In this document: in pieces, positions 59,184-64,000 of the stretch
Layout: each line of letters begins with the position of its first letter
Position numbering within the stretch: position 1 is the stretch's first letter
From: Streptomyces bicolor
GTDB lineage: Bacteria > Actinomycetota > Actinomycetes > Streptomycetales > Streptomycetaceae
Reading direction: 5' to 3'
Assembly (NCBI RefSeq): GCF_000719285.1
Contig: NZ_JOFS01000004.1
Location: 124,001-188,000, forward strand
DNA: 64,000 nucleotides
Made by a program: the position numbers and the translations under genes
Notes under the pieces: generated by a model
Databases searched by the model: none
Told to the model about the DNA's origin: nothing
What the model saw: only the letters and a program-made list of their open reading frames with translations

Positions 59184-60638
59184 CTTCTTCAGCACCGCCT
59201 CCATCACGGCCCGCGCGATCGGCGCCGCGTCCCCGCCGCCGCTGATCTCGCCCCGGTCCGCGTCCGCGTCCTCCACCACCACGGCGACCGCGACCTTGGG
59301 CTCCAGGTCGCGGCCGCCCTGCGCCCAGGAGACGAACCAGGCGTACGGCGTCCCGGAGTTGCCGAGGCCGTGCTGGGCCGTGCCGGTCTTGCCGCCGACC
59401 GTCGCGCCGGGGATCCAGGCGCCCGAGCCGGTGCCTTCCCGTACGACGTCGACCATCAGCTCCTTCAGGAGTACGGCGGTCGAGGGGTGCATCGCCTGCC
59501 GTGCGGGGCGCGATCCGGCGGTCGACACCGTCGCGCCGCTCGCCCGGGTCGTGCGCTCCACCAGATACGGCGGGCGCACCTTGCCTCCGTTCGCCACCGC
59601 CGCCGCGACCATCGCCATCTGCAGCGGGGTGGCCCGCGTGTTGTACTGACCGATCGACGACAGGGCGAGCTGCGCCCGGTCCACCTTGGTGTCGAAGGTG
59701 CTCTCCGAGACCGAGAACGGGATCCGCACGTCCGCGTCGTTGAAGCCGAAGGCCTCCGCCGTCGCCGCCATCCGTTCCACCCCCACCTTGGTTCCCAGCT
59801 TGGCGAACACCGTGTTGCACGACCACTCGAACGCCTTGCGCAGCGAAACGTCCCGGCAGCCGCCGCCCGCGTTCGTCAGCGAGGTCCTGGTACCCGGCAG
59901 ACGGTACGGATCCGGGGAGTCGGTCGGCTTGTCGAGGTCCTCGACCACGCCCGCGTCCAGGGCCGCCGCCGCGGTCACCACCTTGAAGGTCGAACCCGGC
60001 GGATACGTCTTGCGCACCGCCCGGTTGAGCATCGGCCGGTCCGGATCGCGGTTCAGCGACTTCCAGGACCGGGGCACCGCCGAGCCGTTCCCGGACAGCA
60101 CGGACGGGTCGTACGACGGCGCGGACACCAGGGCCAGGATCCGCCCGGTGGCCGGCTCCACGGCCGCGACCGCGCCCTTGCGGCCGTCCAGCCCTTCGTA
60201 CGCCGCCTCCTGCGCGCCCGGGTGCAGGGTGGTGAGGACGTCGCCGCCGGGGTTGCGGTCGCGGGCGGTCCCCTTCCACAGCGGGAACGGCGACAGCAGC
60301 GGGTCCGTGCCCGACAGGACGCCGTCCTCGGCGTGCTCCAGGAGGGTCGTGCCGTACACCTGCGAGGCGTAGCCGGTGACGGGGGCGTACATCGGGCCGT
60401 TCGTGTACGTCCGCTCGTAGCGGAGGGGCTCGCCGGTGTCGTGGGACCCGGTGATCGGCTCGCCGCCGACCAGGATGTCGCCGCGCGGCTGGCCGTAGCG
60501 GGAGATGGAGGTGCGGCGGTTGGCGATGTTGTCGTCGTAGGACGGCGCCTCGACGACCTGGATGCGGGCGGCGTTCACGAGCAGCGCGGCCAGCAGCAGG
60601 GCGCAGAAGAAGGCGGCGTGCCGGATGTGCCGGGTCAT
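59160..60638 (-). CDS. Penicillin-binding protein, class B-like (PbpA type)
   Basis: A 492-residue protein with one N-terminal membrane anchor (FFCALLLAALLVNAARIQVV). The transpeptidase motifs are complete: SxxK as STFK at 216-219, SCN at about 272-274, and KTGTAQ near 410. The PASTA domains of StkP-type proteins are absent. It cross-links peptidoglycan outside the membrane. ATG 60638 overlaps the FtsW/RodA stop as ATGA, so the two work as a polymerase-transpeptidase pair. From memory there is a second such pair elsewhere in Streptomyces, so this is the accessory set. Confidence 0.94.
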   Translation of the reverse strand: MTRHIRHAAFFCALLLAALLVNAARIQVVEAPSYDDNIANRRTSISRYGQPRGDILVGGEPITGSHDTGEPLRYERTYTNGPMYAPVTGYASQVYGTTLLEHAEDGVLSGTDPLLSPFPLWKGTARDRNPGGDVLTTLHPGAQEAAYEGLDGRKGAVAAVEPATGRILALVSAPSYDPSVLSGNGSAVPRSWKSLNRDPDRPMLNRAVRKTYPPGSTFKVVTAAAALDAGVVEDLDKPTDSPDPYRLPGTRTSLTNAGGGCRDVSLRKAFEWSCNTVFAKLGTKVGVERMAATAEAFGFNDADVRIPFSVSESTFDTKVDRAQLALSSIGQYNTRATPLQMAMVAAAVANGGKVRPPYLVERTTRASGATVSTAGSRPARQAMHPSTAVLLKELMVDVVREGTGSGAWIPGATVGGKTGTAQHGLGNSGTPYAWFVSWAQGGRDLEPKVAVAVVVEDADADRGEISGGGDAAPIARAVMEAVLKKSPSDGGR

Positions 60639-62053
60639 CGGCTCGCCTCCGCACGGTCGTCGTGTCCCTCCGCTACGGCCGCCTCCTCGTCCTTGGGCAC
60701 GCCGAACCGGCTGCGCGCCTTGTCGCTCACCCGGATCAGCAGCGCCACGATCGCCCAGTTGGTCACCACCGACGAGCCGCCCTGCGCCAGGAACGGCATC
60801 GCCATGCCGGTCAGCGGGATCAGACCCGTCACACCGCCCGCGATCACGAACACCTGGAGCGCCACGATCGAGGCCAGCCCCACCGCGAGCAGCCGGCCGA
60901 AGGGGTCGCGCAGGGCGAGGCCCGCGCGATAGCCGCGCTCCACCAGCAGGCCGTAGAGGAGGAAGATGGCGGACAGGCCCGCCAGGCCCAGTTCCTCCCC
61001 GGCCGTCGCCAGGATGAAGTCCGACTTGGCCGCGAAGCCGATCAGGATCGAGTGGCCGAGGCCCAGTCCCGTGCCGGACATGCCGCCCGCCGCGAAGGCG
61101 AACAGCGACTGGGACAGCTGGTTGGGGCCCTCGCCCGCCTCGATCGACGCGAACGGGTGCTGCCAGTCCTCGACCCTGCTGTGCACATGCGGCTCCAACT
61201 GCCCGACCGCCACCGCACCGACCGCCGCCAGCAGCAGGCCGAGCGCGATCCAGCCGGTCCGTCCGGTCGCGACGTACAGCAGGACCACGAACAGCCCGAA
61301 GAACAACAGCGAGGTGCCCAGATCCCGTTCGAGGATCAGCACCCCGACGCTCAGCAGCCAGATCGCGACGATCGGACCGAGAACGCGCCCGGTCGGCAGC
61401 TGCAGCCGCTCGACCCCCAGGACCCGACGGCCCGTGTACGCCAGCGCATTGCGGTTGGCGGCCAGATACGCCGCGAAGAACACCGCGAGCAGCACCTTCG
61501 CGAACTCGCCGGGCTGGATGGAGAATCCGGCGATCCGGATCCAGATGCGGGCGCCGTTCACGGACGGGAAGAAGATAGGCAGGGTGAGCAGCACGAGGGC
61601 GGCCACGACACAGACGTAGGCGTAGCGCTGGAGTACGCGATGGTCGCGCAGCATGAGGACGACCATGATGAACAGCGCCACCCCCAGCGTGGACCACACG
61701 AGTTGGGTGGGCGCCGCCAGGTCGTCCGGTGTCTCCAGGTCGAGCCGGTAGATCAGGACCAGGCCGAGGCCGTTGAGCAGCACTCCGATCGGCAGCAGCA
61801 GCGGGTCGGCGCAGGGGGCGCGCAGCCGCACCGCCAGATGCGCGACCAGCGCGAGCACACCGAGCCCGGCGCCGTAACCGGCGGCGCCGGGCGGGACGGT
61901 GCCGTGTCTGGCGAGGCCGACCGCGCAGTAGCCGTACACGGAGAGCAGGACGGCCACGACGATGAGGGCCAGTTCGATGCCACGGCGCCGGGGGAGAGGT
62001 GCGGCGGGAGCGGGCGCGTCCGCTGCCACCAGGGTGGTTCCGGCCTTGGTCAT
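60635..62053 (-). CDS. SEDS-family glycosyltransferase (FtsW/RodA)
   Basis: A 472-residue polytopic protein with ~11-12 hydrophobic segments. The SEDS motifs are present: VNGARIWIRIAGFSIQPGEFAK, LILERDLGTSLLFFG with the conserved Glu/Asp, DFILATAGEELGLAG and GLIPLTGMAMPFLAQGGSS. SEDS proteins polymerise lipid II into glycan strands. It is coupled by a 4-bp overlap to the PBP gene. The start is GTG 62053. The N-terminal ~25 residues are a soluble Ala/Pro-rich lead. Confidence 0.94.
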   Translation of the reverse strand: MTKAGTTLVAADAPAPAAPLPRRRGIELALIVVAVLLSVYGYCAVGLARHGTVPPGAAGYGAGLGVLALVAHLAVRLRAPCADPLLLPIGVLLNGLGLVLIYRLDLETPDDLAAPTQLVWSTLGVALFIMVVLMLRDHRVLQRYAYVCVVAALVLLTLPIFFPSVNGARIWIRIAGFSIQPGEFAKVLLAVFFAAYLAANRNALAYTGRRVLGVERLQLPTGRVLGPIVAIWLLSVGVLILERDLGTSLLFFGLFVVLLYVATGRTGWIALGLLLAAVGAVAVGQLEPHVHSRVEDWQHPFASIEAGEGPNQLSQSLFAFAAGGMSGTGLGLGHSILIGFAAKSDFILATAGEELGLAGLSAIFLLYGLLVERGYRAGLALRDPFGRLLAVGLASIVALQVFVIAGGVTGLIPLTGMAMPFLAQGGSSVVTNWAIVALLIRVSDKARSRFGVPKDEEAAVAEGHDDRAEASR

Positions 62054-62133
62054 GTCCGGAACTTACCCAATTAGTCCCTCTTGTGTGTCTTGTGGCTCAG
62101 CACCAGCGCGGCGCGGGGAACTGCTCGGTTCTG

Positions 62134-63369
62134 CTAGCGCAGCGTCAGCGTCGCGACGGCCCCACCATCCGCCGCATTGGCGAAGGCCAGCCGCGCACCA
62201 AGTACCTCCGCCTGCCCCAGCGCGATGGTCAGCCCCAGCCCATGCCCCTTGGACCCGCCCTCCGTACGAAACCGCTGCGGCCCGTGCGCGACGAGGTACT
62301 CCGGATAGCCCACCCCGTGATCCCGCACGGTGACCACCGGCCCGTCCACCGTCACAAGCACGGGCCCCCGCCCGTGCTTGTGCGCATTGGCCACCAGGTT
62401 CCCCAGCACCCGCTCCAGCCGCCGCCGATCGGTCTCCACCACCAGGTCCCGCACGACGACGACCTCGGTCTCGGTCCCGGACGCCCGAACCACCCGCTCG
62501 GCCAGCGCGGCGACCGGCTCGGTGTCCAGCTCCACCCGCTCACGCCCGGTGTCCAGCCGCGAGATCTCCAGCAGGTCCTCGGTCAGGGTCCGCAACGCGG
62601 CCACCCGGTCCCGCACCAGCTCCGTCGGCCGCCCCGGCGGCAGCAGTTCGGCCGCCGCGTGCAGCCCGGTGAGCGGCGTCCGCAGCTCATGCGCCACGTC
62701 CGCCGTGAACCGCTGCTCGGACAGCAGCTTGCTCTGCAGCGACGACGCCATGGAGTCCAGCGCGGCGGCGACCGCGGCCACCTCGTCCTGCGGCCGATGC
62801 GGCTCCTTCGTACGGGGATCGTCGACCCGCGCGTCCAGGTCACCCCCGCTGATCCGCCGGGCCACCTGGGCCGTGGCGTGCAGCCGTCGTGTCACCCGTG
62901 TCACCGCGAACGCGCCCACCAGCAGCGTCGCCCCGATCGCCAGCCCGGACGACCACAGGATCGCCCGGTCCAGGCCGTCGATGGTGCGGGCCTGCTGCGA
63001 GTAGTCGATCCCGACGGCGAGTGCCCGCTCGCCGTCGACCGGGCCCGCCGCCCACATCATGGGGCGCCCCCCGTGATCGGCGACCATCGTGCCCCGGTCC
63101 CCGGCCAGCGCCAGGTCCCGCAGCGCCTGGGGCAGCCCCGGCGGATCGAGCCGGGCGTCCGGCCCGAGGGTGTCCCCGGCCTCGAACTTCGCGGTCGCTT
63201 CCGCCAGCCGGGACAGCGCGCGGTCGCGGGCCTGGCCGACGGTCTGGTTCGTCACCGAGACGTGCACGAGGACGCCGAGCAGCGCGGCGAGCGCACAGCA
63301 CATCACCGTGATGAAGACGGCGGCCTTCACGGCGAGCGTGCCGGCCCACTGGGGGAGCGCGAGCCTCAT
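62134..63369 (-). CDS. Sensor histidine kinase
   Basis: A 411-residue kinase. TM1 (AAVFITVMCCALAALLGVLV) and TM2 (ILWSSGLAIGATLLVGAFAV) enclose a ~95-residue extracytoplasmic sensor. HAMP is followed by HisKA with TADVAHELRTPLTG. HATPase_c has LGNLVANAHKHG (a shortened N-box), RDHGVGYP and GLGLTIALG. ATG 63369 overlaps the stop of the upstream surface-type protein (ATGA). No response regulator is adjacent in the window; it may lie beyond the right edge. Downstream of it lie FtsW and the PBP, 81 bp away on the same strand, so it may respond to wall state. Confidence 0.9.
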   Translation of the reverse strand: MRLALPQWAGTLAVKAAVFITVMCCALAALLGVLVHVSVTNQTVGQARDRALSRLAEATAKFEAGDTLGPDARLDPPGLPQALRDLALAGDRGTMVADHGGRPMMWAAGPVDGERALAVGIDYSQQARTIDGLDRAILWSSGLAIGATLLVGAFAVTRVTRRLHATAQVARRISGGDLDARVDDPRTKEPHRPQDEVAAVAAALDSMASSLQSKLLSEQRFTADVAHELRTPLTGLHAAAELLPPGRPTELVRDRVAALRTLTEDLLEISRLDTGRERVELDTEPVAALAERVVRASGTETEVVVVRDLVVETDRRRLERVLGNLVANAHKHGRGPVLVTVDGPVVTVRDHGVGYPEYLVAHGPQRFRTEGGSKGHGLGLTIALGQAEVLGARLAFANAADGGAVATLTLR

Positions 63370-64000
63370 GGGGTGCTCGCAGAGGGAGAGGCCCCGGACG
63401 GAGACGACGAGCGTGACGGCGACGGGCGCGGCGTCTTCTTGTGCGAACCGGTGCGCAGCATCTCGTCGTGGGTGAGCAGCATCGCCTTCTGGTCGGCGTC
63501 CCACGTCCACTGCAGCCGGTACTCGTACCCGGCGACCTCCGACGGCGAGCGGATGATCACCGACCGTCCGGCCAGCTCTACGGCGCTGATGGCGTCGTCC
63601 CACTCCATCAGCTGGACGAGCCTGCGCTTGTCGACGGTGTAGACGCGGACCGCGGTCGTGTTGCCGGGCATCAGCCGGAAGCCCAGAGTCAGCTCGGGGC
63701 GCCCGTCGCCGGTCAGGTCCCGGTAGTAGGGCTGGAGCACCGGGCATCTGCCGCGTCCGGCGCCCTTGCCGCACTCGGCCATCAGGCGGCCGGTCCGGCC
63801 GTACGTCGCGTCGTCACCTTGGTAGGTCTGAGGGCTCTCCGCCATCTCCTTGCGGACGACGTCCAGCGGGTCCACGTCGAGGATGTCGCCCCCGGGGACG
63901 GTGACGCCCTTCACGACCTCCCTGTTCACCTCGCCGATGACATAGGCGGGGCTGGACGCCGGCGTCAGCTGCGGCCACAGCTTGTCCGGGCTCACCGCGG
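63366..64000 (-). CDS. Predicted extracytoplasmic protein (5' end outside window)
   Basis: At least 209 residues are visible and the frame is still open at base 64000, so the N-terminus, probably a signal or lipobox, is missing. The visible part reads VSPDKLWPQLTPASSPAYVI, then a beta-rich region (YYRDLTGDGRPELTLGFRLM resembles an FG-GAP/EF-hand-like repeat). It ends in a Ser/Pro-rich tail. It is coupled to the kinase by ATGA. The pair looks like a surface protein working with a sensor kinase, similar in arrangement to CseA-type lipoproteins, though I cannot confirm homology. Confidence 0.75.
   Translation of the reverse strand, partial: AVSPDKLWPQLTPASSPAYVIGEVNREVVKGVTVPGGDILDVDPLDVVRKEMAESPQTYQGDDATYGRTGRLMAECGKGAGRGRCPVLQPYYRDLTGDGRPELTLGFRLMPGNTTAVRVYTVDKRRLVQLMEWDDAISAVELAGRSVIIRSPSEVAGYEYRLQWTWDADQKAMLLTHDEMLRTGSHKKTPRPSPSRSSSPSGASPSASTP

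Noticed and set aside
1..64000. Prophage, integrative element, insertion sequence, tRNA or rRNA genes
   Set aside because: No integrase, transposase, phage structural gene, tRNA cloverleaf or attachment repeat was seen. The encapsulin has an HK97 fold but no other phage gene is near, so it is not a prophage remnant.

Overview
The window is chromosomal DNA from a Streptomyces or very close relative. The sequence is very GC-rich with strong third-position GC bias. GTG and TTG starts are common, 4-bp stop/start overlaps link operon genes, and many genes look leaderless. The gene set is also typical: SigH with its anti-sigma factor, SodN/SodX, a conservon, an EshA/B-type protein and an actinobacterial 2-oxoglutarate dehydrogenase. 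From memory the order matches the S. coelicolor stretch around SCO5242 to SCO5304; I could not run a comparison. No prophage, insertion sequence, CRISPR array, tRNA or rRNA is visible, so this is mostly conserved core chromosome.

Layout. 1-7.3 kb: lipid kinase (cut by the left edge), small membrane protein, sigH and its anti-sigma factor, a UBP zinc finger, an Na+/H+ antiporter, a PLP enzyme and a secreted-type amidase. 7.6-10.5 kb: a Family 2B encapsulin shell gene with a cyclic-nucleotide-binding insertion, followed by a polyprenyl diphosphate synthase that is its probable cargo, then an imperfect 70-bp tandem repeat. 10.5-15.9 kb: a GNAT enzyme, a TetR/reductase divergent pair with three 14-bp repeats between them, a YCII protein plus ECF42-type sigma factor, and a two-domain VOC gene broken by an in-frame stop. 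16-20.9 kb: phosphate transporter, membrane glycosyltransferase, and nickel superoxide dismutase with its maturation protease. 21-28.5 kb: methyltransferase, polar amino-acid ABC transporter, malic enzyme, quinone-oxidoreductase-like MDR protein, and an HTH plus Clp-N gene pair with two identical-type palindromes in its promoter. 28.7-38.3 kb: a DUF4097/PadR operon, the large 2-oxoglutarate dehydrogenase, and a two-component system. 38.4-46 kb: a spermidine-synthase-like protein, a rhomboid-like protein, Lon with an HspR operator, a GH25 lysozyme, MarR and a PP2C-like phosphatase. 46.4-52 kb: a complete conservon (sensor kinase, Roadblock, DUF742, GTPase) running into a styrene-monooxygenase-like flavoprotein. 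52-57 kb: an NlpC/P60 hydrolase, TetR, and two divergent ferritin-like diiron proteins. 57-64 kb: a second conservon-type kinase without partners, a PBP/FtsW-RodA pair, and a sensor kinase with an upstream surface-type protein cut by the right edge.

How it works together. Much of the window concerns stress sensing and envelope maintenance: SigH, HspR-Lon, SodN, PadR/DUF4097, several kinases, peptidoglycan hydrolases and PBP/FtsW. It sits next to central metabolism (malic enzyme, 2-oxoglutarate dehydrogenase). The most notable system is the encapsulin and prenyl-synthase pair, which would be a protein compartment for isoprenoid chemistry.
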